A DNA stretch of 64,000 bases. Source: Amycolatopsis suaedae. GTDB lineage: Bacteria > Actinomycetota > Actinomycetes > Mycobacteriales > Pseudonocardiaceae. Location: the NCBI RefSeq assembly GCF_004214935.1, contig NZ_SFCC01000010.1, forward strand, positions 124,001-188,000, written 5' to 3'. Positions 54,963-63,355 of the stretch are shown here, piece by piece (the stretch's first letter is position 1; every line of letters begins with the position of its first letter). Below the pieces are notes generated by a model, which saw only the letters and a program-made list of their open reading frames with translations, searched no databases and was not told the origin of the DNA. A program made the translations under genes and the position numbers.

Positions 54963-56350
54963 AGGGTCCGCTCGCCGGTCCACGGCGAGCTGATCCGCCA
55001 GCTGGCCAGCGTCCCCGGCGGCACGGCTCCGGTCGTCGTCGCCAGGGTCAGCGGGGCCCGCTTCGGCTGGACGTCGCGGTTCAGGAACCGGAAGTTCAGG
55101 TCGAGCAGCGCACGGGAGAACGGACCCGCCTCCGCCCGGCGCTGCTCGATCGCCGGACCGATGGCGCCACGGTCGGAGAACACGTCGAGGATCTCGCAGT
55201 GGCAGGCGTGGGCCAGCACGCCGATCTCCCCCGCGCTGGTGACGGCCCGCCCGGCCGCCACCCGGTTCAGGTCCCGCCCGATCGCCAGGTACTGCTCCGA
55301 CGTCGCGTGGTTCGAGGTGATCGGCGCGGCGTCGCGGGGCAGGCCGGGCGCGACGTAGACCCAGCCGAAGGCGACCGCCAGCGCGACCGGGGCGGCGACC
55401 ACCACCCGGAACTGGAACGTCGCCACCACCGCCACCGTGAACACCGTCGCGGCGGCGATGCTCGGGCCGTAGTACCAGTGGTACGGCGGAACGTCGAGCC
55501 ACGAGTAGGCGAGGAAATGCGCCAGTCCGGCCGCGATCAGCCCCACGAACGGGGTGAGCCGCGGCCGCCGCACCAGCCACACCAGGCCCGCGACGACGGC
55601 CGTCGCCAGCGGCAGCCAGGACAGCACGGCCGGTGCGCCGTAGTGCTCGACGTACAGCAGCGGCCCGTTGGTGAAGCCCCACTCGCCCCAGGTGCGCTGC
55701 AGCGTCTTGATGACCAGCGTGTCCGGCACTGCCGAGCCGAGCACCAGCCAGCTGAAGCCGAACCACGGCAACGCGACCGCCAGCGCGGCCACCGCCGAAC
55801 GCCACAGGCCGTCCCAGAACCGCTTGCGCAGCACGAGGATCACCGCCGCCATCACCAGCAGGTCCAGCCGGAGCAACGCGAGCAGGCCGACGACGACCCC
55901 GGCCGCCCACGGCCGCCGCGCGTCGGCGAACACCAGCAGCCAGCTCACACCCGCCACGCCCAGCGCGATCTCCAGCCCGACCGACGACAGCAGCAGCGGG
56001 TTGAGCGCCAGCAGCGCGACGGTGACCGGGGCGAACCACGCAGGCAGCTCGTAGCGCCCGCCCAGTTCCCGCAGCGCCGTGAACGTCAGCACCTGCGCCA
56101 GCACGAACAGCACCCCGCCCGCCACGACCGCGTCCCGCACCACGAACGTCACCGCGGCCAGCGCCAGGACGTTGAGTGGCGAGGTCGCGGTGTTCGAGGT
56201 GCCCTGCTCGACCAGTCCCCAGTGACCGTGCAGCGCGAGGTTCTCCGCGTAGGAGAACGTGATGTAGGAGTCGTCGATCAGGTGCCGGGAGAACAGCAGG
56301 TACGCCAGCGCAGCGAGCACGGCGACCGGCCACCAGGTGCGCCAGCCCAT
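54935..56350 (-). CDS. GT-C-type membrane glycosyltransferase, tandem copy 2
   Basis: 471 residues from ATG 56350, sharing one base with the stop of its paralogue. About ten hydrophobic helices follow an early LIDDSYITFSYAENLALHG, which holds the D-D metal/catalytic pair at the first outer loop of GT-C enzymes. The last 130 residues form an outer domain (HACHCEILDVFSDRGAIG, YVVPASTG). The D-D-x-Y-I-T-F pattern resembles AftB and other arabinofuranosyl- or mannosyltransferases using polyprenyl-phospho sugars. Donor and acceptor unknown; position next to the DPPR synthase favours wall arabinan. Confidence 0.75.
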   Translation of the reverse strand: MGWRTWWPVAVLAALAYLLFSRHLIDDSYITFSYAENLALHGHWGLVEQGTSNTATSPLNVLALAAVTFVVRDAVVAGGVLFVLAQVLTFTALRELGGRYELPAWFAPVTVALLALNPLLLSSVGLEIALGVAGVSWLLVFADARRPWAAGVVVGLLALLRLDLLVMAAVILVLRKRFWDGLWRSAVAALAVALPWFGFSWLVLGSAVPDTLVIKTLQRTWGEWGFTNGPLLYVEHYGAPAVLSWLPLATAVVAGLVWLVRRPRLTPFVGLIAAGLAHFLAYSWLDVPPYHWYYGPSIAAATVFTVAVVATFQFRVVVAAPVALAVAFGWVYVAPGLPRDAAPITSNHATSEQYLAIGRDLNRVAAGRAVTSAGEIGVLAHACHCEILDVFSDRGAIGPAIEQRRAEAGPFSRALLDLNFRFLNRDVQPKRAPLTLATTTGAVPPGTLASWRISSPWTGERTLYVVPASTG

Positions 56351-57873
56351 CAGCCGGCCATCGTCCTTGCCTCGCCCGCAGGCACCAGGTAGAGCTGCGT
56401 GCTGCCGGACCACGGCGAGGAGATCGTCCAGCTCGCCAGGGCCGACGGCGGCGGCACGGCACCCGTCTCCAGCACCAGGTCGGCCGGTGCGGGGGCCACG
56501 CTGTGGTCGAAGAACCGGAAGTTCAGGTCCAGGAACGCCCTGCCGAGCGCGCTCGCCCGCTCCCGGTGCCGCTCGATGGCCAGGCCGACGGCGCCCCGGT
56601 CGGAGAACACGTCGACGATCTCGCAGCGGCAGCCGTAGGCCAGCGCCCCGATCTCACCGGGGCCACGGATGGTGCGCTCGCCGACGATGCCGGCCAGTTC
56701 CTCGCCGATCCGCAGGTACTGCGCCGACGACGCGTGGTTGGCACTGATCGGCGCGAACTCCCGAGGAATCCCGGGCTGCACGTACAACGCCACGTTGGCG
56801 GCCAGCAACGCCACCGTCGCGGCGAGCCCGGCACCCGCGACCAGCCGCCGCACCCGCGAGGTGTCCAGCGCGGCCACCGTGGCGACGCTGAACACGGTCG
56901 CCGCGGCGACGCTCGGGACGTAGTACCAGTGATACGGCGGGACGTTCAGCCAGACGTAGGCGAGGAAGTGCGCCAGCCCGCCCAGCGCCAGCACCGCGAA
57001 CGGGGTCATCCGCCGCGCGGTCACGCTGCCCCTGCGGTTCAGCACCGTCCACAACAGACCGGCGAGCAGGGCGGTGACGACCGGCAGGAAGGCCAGGACC
57101 GTCGGTGCCGGGTAATGGTCGAGGTAGAGCAGCGGGCCGCCGGCGAACGTCGACCGCGCCCAGTCGCCCTGCATCGTCTTGATGATCAGCGTGTCCGGCA
57201 CCGCCGAGCCGAGCACCAGCCAGCTGTAGAGGAACCAGGGCCCGGCCACCACCAGCGCGGTGAGCGTGGTCCGCCAGATGCCCGACCAGAACCGCTTGCG
57301 GACGGCGAACACAACCACGGCGATGATCAGCAGGTCCAGCCGGATCAACGCGAGCACCCCGGCGACCGCGCCGAACGCGACGGCTCTGCGCTCGCCGGAG
57401 TACACCAGCAGCCAGCTGGCCGCCGCCACACCCAGCATCAGCTCGAGGCAGAGCGACGACAGAAGTAGCGGGTTGAGCGCCACCGCGGCGAGGGTCACCG
57501 GCGCGAACCAGCCGGCCAGGCCGTGCATCCGGCCCAGCCGGCGCAGGCCGTAGGCCAGCAGCACGGCGGACAGCACGAACAACACGCCCGCGGCGAGCAC
57601 GGCGTCCCGGGTCAGGACGGTGATCGACGCCAGGGCGAGCACGTTGAGCGGCGAGGTCGCGGTGTTGGCGGCGCCGTGGTCGATCAGCCCCCAGTGGCCC
57701 CGCAGCGCGAGGTTCTCCGCGTAGGTGAGGGTGATGTAGGCGTCGTCGACGAGATGGGTACTGGCGACGGCGAACACCACGGCCGACGCGATCGCCACGC
57801 CGACGCCGAGCGCCCAGTTCGGCTGCCGAGCCGAGGACACGGGCACCGGTACGGTGGAATCCTCGGCCGACAT
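56350..57873 (-). CDS. GT-C-type membrane glycosyltransferase, tandem copy 1
   Basis: 507 residues from ATG 57873 (an upstream ATG 57885 is possible). Clear paralogue of the next gene along its full length: LVDDAYITLTYAENLALRGH in the first outer loop, TATSPLNVLALASITV, SWLVLGSAVPDTLIIKTMQ, NVPPYHWYYVPSVAAATVFS and CRCEIVDVFSDRGAVGLAIE. Multiple transmembrane helices and an outer C-terminal domain. The two genes share one base, so they are translated together. It is expected to use a lipid-phosphate sugar, perhaps DPA. Relation to AftB is by motif only. Confidence 0.75.
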   Translation of the reverse strand: MSAEDSTVPVPVSSARQPNWALGVGVAIASAVVFAVASTHLVDDAYITLTYAENLALRGHWGLIDHGAANTATSPLNVLALASITVLTRDAVLAAGVLFVLSAVLLAYGLRRLGRMHGLAGWFAPVTLAAVALNPLLLSSLCLELMLGVAAASWLLVYSGERRAVAFGAVAGVLALIRLDLLIIAVVVFAVRKRFWSGIWRTTLTALVVAGPWFLYSWLVLGSAVPDTLIIKTMQGDWARSTFAGGPLLYLDHYPAPTVLAFLPVVTALLAGLLWTVLNRRGSVTARRMTPFAVLALGGLAHFLAYVWLNVPPYHWYYVPSVAAATVFSVATVAALDTSRVRRLVAGAGLAATVALLAANVALYVQPGIPREFAPISANHASSAQYLRIGEELAGIVGERTIRGPGEIGALAYGCRCEIVDVFSDRGAVGLAIERHRERASALGRAFLDLNFRFFDHSVAPAPADLVLETGAVPPPSALASWTISSPWSGSTQLYLVPAGEARTMAG

Positions 57874-57960
57874 GCTGATACGCATCGCGCGGTACTGTAT
57901 CAGCTTTCGTGATGAATTCGTTATCCGCCTGTTGTGGGCTCGGTCTCAGGTCACCGGGTG

Positions 57961-58980
57961 TTACAGCTTGAACAGGTAGTAACCGATGGCCAGGCTGGCG
58001 ATCCAGGCGACGCCGAGCACCTGCAGGATCCGGTCCTTGAGGACGATCTCCTCCGGCTCCCCCGCCGTCCCCGCGTCCACGTCGACGGCGTACCGCAGCA
58101 CCGCCACGACGAACGGGATCACCGAGATGACCGGCCACACCGAGCCGTCCGCGCGCTGCTGCAGCTCGAACGCCCACAGGCAGTAGGTCATGATCAGCAC
58201 CGCGGCCGAGGTCGCCCAGACGAACCGCAGGTAGCTGGCCGAGTACTTCTTCAGCGACGACCGGATCTTCGCCCCGGTCCGCTCGAACAGGATGATCTCG
58301 GCGTACCGCTTGCCCGCCACCATGAACAGCGAGCCGAACGCCGTGACCAGCAGGAACCACTGGGACAGGGTGATGCCGGCGGCGACACCGCCCGCGATGG
58401 CCCGCATCAGGAAGCCGGAGCCGACGATGGCCAGGTCGATCACCGGCTGGTGCTTCAGGCCGAAGCAGTAGCCGAGCTGGATGGCCTCGTAGACGGCCAG
58501 CACGATCAGCAGGCTCGGGTGGGCCAGCGTGCCCACCGCCATCCCGGCGAGGAAGAACACGGCGGCGGCGCCGTAGGCGAGCGGGACCGGGACGATGCCC
58601 GCCGCGATCGGGCGCCGCGACTTCGTCGGGTGCGCCCGGTCGGCCTCGACGTCGATGGCGTCGTTGATCAGGTACACCGACGACGCGACCAGCGAGAACG
58701 CCACGAACGCGACCGCGGCGTCGACGAGCACCGAGGCGTTGCCGATCTGGCCGCTGGTGAACGGCGCGGCGAACACCAGGATGTTCTTCACCCACTGGCG
58801 TGGCCGCGCCGTCTTGAGCACGCCCTTCGCGGTGGCCAGCAGCCCCCGCTTCGTGGTCACCGGTGCCGAGGTGGCCGCCTCGGCACCGGTGGTCTCGACG
58901 GTCTCCGACTCCACCGTCTCGGCAGCCGGGTTCTCCGGCTCGCCGGTCGGATCAGTCTTCTTCTCGCTCGTCTCGCTCAT
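57961..58980 (-). CDS. ubiA: UbiA-family decaprenyl-phosphate phosphoribosyltransferase (Rv3806c-like)
   Basis: 339 residues from ATG 58980. A disordered acidic N-terminus of 45 residues is followed by ARPRQWVKNILVFAAPFTSG and nine transmembrane helices. The aspartate-rich motif LINDAIDVEADRAHPTKSRR is typical of DPPR synthases. It joins phosphoribosyl pyrophosphate to decaprenyl phosphate, the first committed step to DPA and thus the substrate supply for DprE1. It overlaps the PAP2 gene by 29 bp, as expected from Rv3806c-Rv3807c. Confidence 0.93.
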   Translation of the reverse strand: MSETSEKKTDPTGEPENPAAETVESETVETTGAEAATSAPVTTKRGLLATAKGVLKTARPRQWVKNILVFAAPFTSGQIGNASVLVDAAVAFVAFSLVASSVYLINDAIDVEADRAHPTKSRRPIAAGIVPVPLAYGAAAVFFLAGMAVGTLAHPSLLIVLAVYEAIQLGYCFGLKHQPVIDLAIVGSGFLMRAIAGGVAAGITLSQWFLLVTAFGSLFMVAGKRYAEIILFERTGAKIRSSLKKYSASYLRFVWATSAAVLIMTYCLWAFELQQRADGSVWPVISVIPFVVAVLRYAVDVDAGTAGEPEEIVLKDRILQVLGVAWIASLAIGYYLFKL

Positions 58981-59488
58981 CTCGCTTCAGCTTCCTTCGC
59001 AGGAGTCCGCCGATAACTCCCCCCAGAGCGGCACCGGCGAGGACGTCGGTCGGATAGTGCACCCCGAGGACCAGCCGGGAGGCCAGCATCGGCGGCACCA
59101 GTGCCGGCACGAGGTTACGCCCGGTCAGTCCCGAGTACAGCACCGCGGCCGCCGTGGTGCTGGTGGCGTGCGAGGAAGGGAAGCTCAGCTTGCTCGGGGT
59201 ACCGACCAGTACCTCGACGCTCGGGTCGTCCGGCCGGGGCCTGCGAACGACCCGCTTGACCGCGATCGACGCGGCGTGCGCGCCCACCACGCCGGCCGCC
59301 GCGACCAGCCACTGCTTGCGCCTGCGGCGGTCCACCGCCGCGCCGAGCAGACCCAGCGCGAACCAGCCCGCGCTGTGCTCACCGAAGTGCGACATCCCCC
59401 TGGCGACCGGCACAGCGCCCTTGCGGTTGAGCAGGCGCTGCGCCTTGGCCAGCACGACCACCTCCGTGGCCGGGCTCTTCTTAAGCAT
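58952..59488 (-). CDS. PAP2-family phosphatase, DPPR phosphatase candidate (Rv3807c-like)
   Basis: 178 residues from ATG 59488. The three phosphatase motifs are KRVVRRPRP, FPSSHATS and SRLVLGVHYPTDVLAG, each with the conserved catalytic residues. Several transmembrane helices surround them. In mycobacteria Rv3807c is proposed to remove the 5-phosphate from decaprenyl-phosphoryl-phosphoribose made by UbiA. The gene lies between glf (8-bp overlap) and ubiA (29-bp overlap), a tightly coupled trio. Confidence 0.9.
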   Translation of the reverse strand: MLKKSPATEVVVLAKAQRLLNRKGAVPVARGMSHFGEHSAGWFALGLLGAAVDRRRRKQWLVAAAGVVGAHAASIAVKRVVRRPRPDDPSVEVLVGTPSKLSFPSSHATSTTAAAVLYSGLTGRNLVPALVPPMLASRLVLGVHYPTDVLAGAALGGVIGGLLRRKLKRDERDEREED

Positions 59489-60707
59489 CGAGCGATCCGT
59501 CCAAGGGCGCGCCGTCGGTCAGGTGTGGCGCGATCTTGTTGTCGAACGCCGTCAGCGCCGAGCCGATCGCCATGTGCATGTCGAGGTACTTGTAGGTACC
59601 CAGGCGGCCGCCGAACAGCACGTTGCGCTCCTTGGCTTCGCGCTTGGCCAGCTCCCGGTACTGCACCAGCTTCTCGCGGTTCTCCGGGTTGTTGATCGGG
59701 TAGTACGGCTCGTCGTCCTCCCCCGCGAAGCGGGAGAACTCGCGGAAGACCACCGTCTTGTCGTCCGGGTAGTGCTTGCGCTCCGGGTGGAAGTGCCGGA
59801 ACTCGATGATCCGGGTGTAGGGCACTTCCTCGTCGTTGTAGTTGACCACCGAGGTGCCCTGGAAGTCGCCGGTCTGCACGACCTCGGACTCGAAGTCCAC
59901 GGTGCGCCAGCTGAACTTGCCCGCGGAGTAGCCGAAGTAGCGGTCCAGCGGACCGGTGTAGACGGTCGGGGTGCCTGCCGGGATCTGGTCCCGCACGTCG
60001 AAGTAGTCGACGTTGAGCCGCACCTCGATGTTGGGGTGATCGGCCATCTTCTCCAGCCACGCGGTGTAGCCGTCGACGGGCAGGCCCTCGTAGGTGTCGT
60101 TGAAGTACCGGTTGTCGAAGGTGTAGCGGACCGGGAGCCGGGTGATGATGTCGGCGCCCAGGTTCTTCGGGTCGTTCTCCCACTGCTTGGCCGTGTAGCC
60201 GCGGATGAACGTCTCGTAGAGCGGCCGGCCGATCAGCGAGATCGCCTTCTCCTCGAGGTTCTGCGCGCTGGCGGTGTCGAACTCCGACGCCTGCTTGGCG
60301 ATCAGCTCGCGGGCCTCGTCCGGCGTGTGCGACTTGCCGAAGAACTGGTTGATCAGCCCCAGGTTCATCGGGAAGGAGTAGACCTGCCCCTTGGCCTTGG
60401 CGAACACCCGGTGCTGGTAGTTGGTGAACTCCGTGAACTTGTTCACGTACTCCCACACCCGCTTGTTGGAGGTGTGGAACAGGTGCGCACCGTACTTGTG
60501 CACCTCGATACCGGTCTCCGGATCGGGCTCCGAGTAGGCGTTGCCGCCGATGTGGTGCCGGCGCTCGAGCACCAGCACGCGCTTGTCCAGCTGGGTCGCG
60601 GCCCGCTCGGCAATGGTCAGGCCGTAGAAACCGGAGCCAACGACGATCAGGTCGAAACCGGAAAAGTCGGCTTCAGTAGTCTTTACGGGATTCGTGTGGG
60701 CGCTCAC
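59481..60707 (-). CDS. glf: UDP-galactopyranose mutase
   Basis: 408 residues from GTG 60707. An FAD flavoprotein: DLIVVGSGFYGLTIAERA, RRHHIGGNAYSEPDPETGIE in part, HKYGAHLFHTSNKRVWEYVN and the arginine/tyrosine-rich substrate pocket (FIRGYTAKQWENDPKNLG, FREFSRFAGEDDEPYYP, GRLGTYKYLDMH). It interconverts UDP-Galp and UDP-Galf, the donor for GlfT1 and GlfT2. In M. tuberculosis glf adjoins glfT2; here glfT2 lies 14 kb away. First gene of glf-PAP2-ubiA. Confidence 0.97.
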   Translation of the reverse strand: MSAHTNPVKTTEADFSGFDLIVVGSGFYGLTIAERAATQLDKRVLVLERRHHIGGNAYSEPDPETGIEVHKYGAHLFHTSNKRVWEYVNKFTEFTNYQHRVFAKAKGQVYSFPMNLGLINQFFGKSHTPDEARELIAKQASEFDTASAQNLEEKAISLIGRPLYETFIRGYTAKQWENDPKNLGADIITRLPVRYTFDNRYFNDTYEGLPVDGYTAWLEKMADHPNIEVRLNVDYFDVRDQIPAGTPTVYTGPLDRYFGYSAGKFSWRTVDFESEVVQTGDFQGTSVVNYNDEEVPYTRIIEFRHFHPERKHYPDDKTVVFREFSRFAGEDDEPYYPINNPENREKLVQYRELAKREAKERNVLFGGRLGTYKYLDMHMAIGSALTAFDNKIAPHLTDGAPLDGSLDA

Positions 60708-60795
60708 GGGCGCCCAGGGTACCGACGCACCAGACACGGGTCACAACGCCCATACCTCCGAGCAACAGAACTACCACAGAAAGTCGGCTGGAGCA

Positions 60796-62757
60796 GTGCC
60801 AACACCGGACACGTTCTGGACCTACGCGACCACGATCGGTATTTACCTCGTCGTCCTCGTCGTGCCAGGTCTGCTGGTCGGGCTTGCCGCCGGGCTCCGT
60901 GGGTGGTCACTGGCCGGGCTCACCCCGCTGTTCACCTACGCGGTCACCGGCCTGGCCGGGCCGTGGCTGGCCGAGTTCGGGCTGCCGTACAACGTCGGCA
61001 CCGTCGCGGCCGTCACGCTGCTGTTCGCCGGCCTCGGCTTCACCGCCCGCAAGCTGACGGCCCGCCTGGGGTGGGGCAAGGAGGCCGCGGGCCCACCGGT
61101 CGCCTGGACGGCCCGCGCGCACTGGGCCGTCGCGGCCTGCGTCGCGCTGGCCACGGTGCTGTCCGTCGTGGTGGTGCTGTCGGCGGCGGGCGGCCCGAAC
61201 GCCGTGTTCCAGCGCTGGGACACCGTGTACCACGCCAACGGCCTGCGTTACATCGCCGACACTGGCGACGGATCGCTGACCGGCATGAGCACGATCAACT
61301 GGTACCCCGACGGGTCGTACTACCCGAACGCGTACCACCTGGTCGGCGCGCTGGTGTACTCCCTGTCCGGCGCCACCGTCCCGGCCGCGCTGAACGCCGT
61401 CACGGTGCCGGTCGCAGGCATCTTCGCGCTGTCGCTGGTCGCGGTGATCCACCGCTTCGGCGGCCGCGCCGTGTTCGCCGGCTGCACCGCGCTGGTCGCG
61501 GCGGCCGCCACCACGGGTGCCTACGAGTCGGTGTCCAGCGGGCTGCTGCCGTTCGCGCTGGGGATCGTGCTGACCCCGCTGTCGGCCGTCGCGCTGCAGG
61601 TCTTCCTCGACCGCCCCGGCCTGGACACCGGGTTCGTGCTGGCGCTGTCGGCCGCCGGCCTGCTCGCCGCGCACTCCAGCACCCTGTTCGGCGCGATCCT
61701 GCTGGCGCTGCCGCTGCTGGTGCAGCGCTGGTGGCAGCGCAAGGGCAAGCCGTGGCGCGACCTCGCGCTGGTGGCGCCCGCGGCGCTGGCCGCCGGGTTG
61801 ATGACCGCGCCGCACATCCTCGGCGCGCTCACGTTCAGCTCCGGTGCCTACCCGTACAACCCGTGGGCGTCCGACATCCCGGTCATGGCGGCGCTGACGC
61901 AGCTGGCGACGTTCCGGCAGGTGCTCGACGAGCCGCAGATCTGGCTCAGCCTGCTGCTGGCCGTCGGCGTGATCATGCTGTGGAAGCTCGGCCGCATGCT
62001 GTGGGTGGTCATGTCGGCGGTGCTGCTGTCGGCGATGTTCGTGCTGGTGGCCTCCTACGGCGCCGAGCCGTGGGTGATCTCGATGTCGCGGCCGTGGTGG
62101 AACGACCGCTACCGGCTCATGGCCCTGGCCGCGATCCCGCTGTGCCTGCTCGCCGGGCACGGCCTGGCCGAGCTGCAGCGGCTGTCGGCCAAGGCGATCG
62201 GCCAGTGGTCCTGGCTGCAGGCGCGGCCGAACGCGACCGGCAGGGTCGGGCTGGCGACCGGCGCGGTGGTGCTGGCGCTGCTCGCAGTGCTGACCAACGG
62301 CTTCTACACCAGCGTCAACGCCCAGGCCGTCGCCTACGCGTACCACAACGGGCCGGAGTCCGAGCACCGCGAACAGCCGGTGTCGGCCGACGAGGTCCGC
62401 GCGATGCTGGAGCTGCAGAAGTTCGCGGTGCCCGGTGAGCGGGTGATGAACGAGCGGTCCGACGGCACGGCCTGGGTGTACGCCATCGCGGGCGTGAAGC
62501 CGGTGGCCGGTCACTACGACCCGAGCGTCCCGCCGCCCGACGCCAAGCTGCTGGCCAGGCACTTCCGCGAGTACGACACCAACCCCGAGGTGCGGGCGGC
62601 GGTGGAGCGGCTGAACGTGCGGCACGTGCTGATCGGCCACGGCTCGATCCAGGCGCAGTACTCGGTGACGTCCGGCCTGCGTGACCTGGAGGGCCTGCGC
62701 TTCCTGCGCAAGGAGTACAGCAACCCAGGCGCGGTCATCTACACGGTCCTGCGCTGA
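60796..62757 (+). CDS. DUF6541-type multi-pass membrane protein (Rv3779-like)
   Basis: 653 residues from GTG 60796; an upstream start at 60694 is unlikely because it would overlap glf. About twelve transmembrane helices, then a small outer domain (residues about 510-653). Motifs VFQRWDTVYHANGLRYIADT and WYPDGSYYPNAYHLVG are those of the Rv3779/DUF6541 group, large GT-C-like proteins. Rv3779 has been reported to take part in polyprenyl-phospho-mannose formation. Divergent from glf with 88 bp between starts. The target glycan is not known. Confidence 0.8.
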   Translation: MPTPDTFWTYATTIGIYLVVLVVPGLLVGLAAGLRGWSLAGLTPLFTYAVTGLAGPWLAEFGLPYNVGTVAAVTLLFAGLGFTARKLTARLGWGKEAAGPPVAWTARAHWAVAACVALATVLSVVVVLSAAGGPNAVFQRWDTVYHANGLRYIADTGDGSLTGMSTINWYPDGSYYPNAYHLVGALVYSLSGATVPAALNAVTVPVAGIFALSLVAVIHRFGGRAVFAGCTALVAAAATTGAYESVSSGLLPFALGIVLTPLSAVALQVFLDRPGLDTGFVLALSAAGLLAAHSSTLFGAILLALPLLVQRWWQRKGKPWRDLALVAPAALAAGLMTAPHILGALTFSSGAYPYNPWASDIPVMAALTQLATFRQVLDEPQIWLSLLLAVGVIMLWKLGRMLWVVMSAVLLSAMFVLVASYGAEPWVISMSRPWWNDRYRLMALAAIPLCLLAGHGLAELQRLSAKAIGQWSWLQARPNATGRVGLATGAVVLALLAVLTNGFYTSVNAQAVAYAYHNGPESEHREQPVSADEVRAMLELQKFAVPGERVMNERSDGTAWVYAIAGVKPVAGHYDPSVPPPDAKLLARHFREYDTNPEVRAAVERLNVRHVLIGHGSIQAQYSVTSGLRDLEGLRFLRKEYSNPGAVIYTVLR

Positions 62758-62763
62758 CGCCCC

Positions 62764-62935
62764 AAAGCACGTGAAAGCCACATTCATTACGTCTCACGTC
62801 AGGGTCCCGGCAAAGTCCGGGGTGCGGCAGGGCGAGGGTGATCCCGAGCGCAGAATTCGCGGGCCGCAATGCAGAACTCGCGGTCGCGAGCGCAGAACTC
62901 ACGATGTGGACGCCGGTTCCAGATCGCGAGACGTG
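62764..62935. repeat. Composite repeat: palindrome end plus three 21-bp units, homologous to 4892-5060
   Basis: AAAGCACGTGAAAGCC then CACGTCTCACGTCA and GGTCCCGGCAAAGTCCGG (62764-62820) match the left end of the element at 4892. Three 21-bp units follow (62846-62866, 62867-62887, 62888-62908; type GAGCGCAGAACTCACG) and then a tail GATGTGGACGCCGGTTCC, which also follows the units at 5037-5070. The match covers about 170 bp. No gene is seen in the 598-bp gap 62758-63355. Confidence 0.8.
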
Positions 62936-62940
62936 GCCCG

Positions 62941-63203
62941 GCCCAGGCTCGTGAAGGCCACCTTCATTACGTGTGACGTGGTGATGGTGGCCTTCACGTG
63001 CTCTGGTGCTTGGCGGGTTGTCTCGTTCGTGGTGGCTGGTGGGGTGGTTGTGGTGTTGGAGGCCGGTGGGGCGGGTGTGCCGGGGTGAGGGCGGATGTGG
63101 TGGCGTCAGATGCCGTGAAAGGGGCCCTCACGGCAATCGCCCACGACTCCCGACTCTGCCGGGGCCCCGACGTCTCACGTGGTGAAGGTGGCCTTCACGT
63201 GCT
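62941..63203 (-). repeat. 264-bp noncoding element, copy 2 (inverted)
   Basis: The reverse complement is about 95% identical to 52957-53220 across the whole length. Its own palindrome lies at 62946-63005 and a half-copy at 63166-63203. The border is sharp on the left (base 62941), where the match stops abruptly. It lies between convergent genes. Confidence 0.95.
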
Positions 63204-63217
63204 CCGGACACAAGATC

Positions 63218-63260
63218 GGCTCCGGAGGTGACGGCTGCCCCTGCCGTCACCTCCGGAGCC
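63218..63260. terminator. Perfect 18-bp hairpin between the membrane protein and LLM genes
   Basis: GGCTCCGGAGGTGACGGC, loop TGCCCCT, GCCGTCACCTCCGGAGCC, with no T-run. Its place between convergent genes suggests a GC-type terminator. Confidence 0.65.
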
Positions 63261-63317
63261 GTGACCCCCATGCACCCCCGGGCAAGTCATGTACTCGTAA
63301 GAACTCAGAAAAGCACC

Positions 63318-63344
63318 GACAGGTTTCCATCAGTGGAAACTGTC
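63318..63344 (-). terminator. Terminator of the LLM oxidoreductase gene
   Basis: On the minus strand GACAGTTTCCA, loop CTGA, TGGAAACCTGTC (one bulge) is followed after a few bases by CTTTTCT. It lies 12 bp downstream of the LLM stop codon. Confidence 0.7.
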
Positions 63345-63355
63345 ACCCTAACGGA

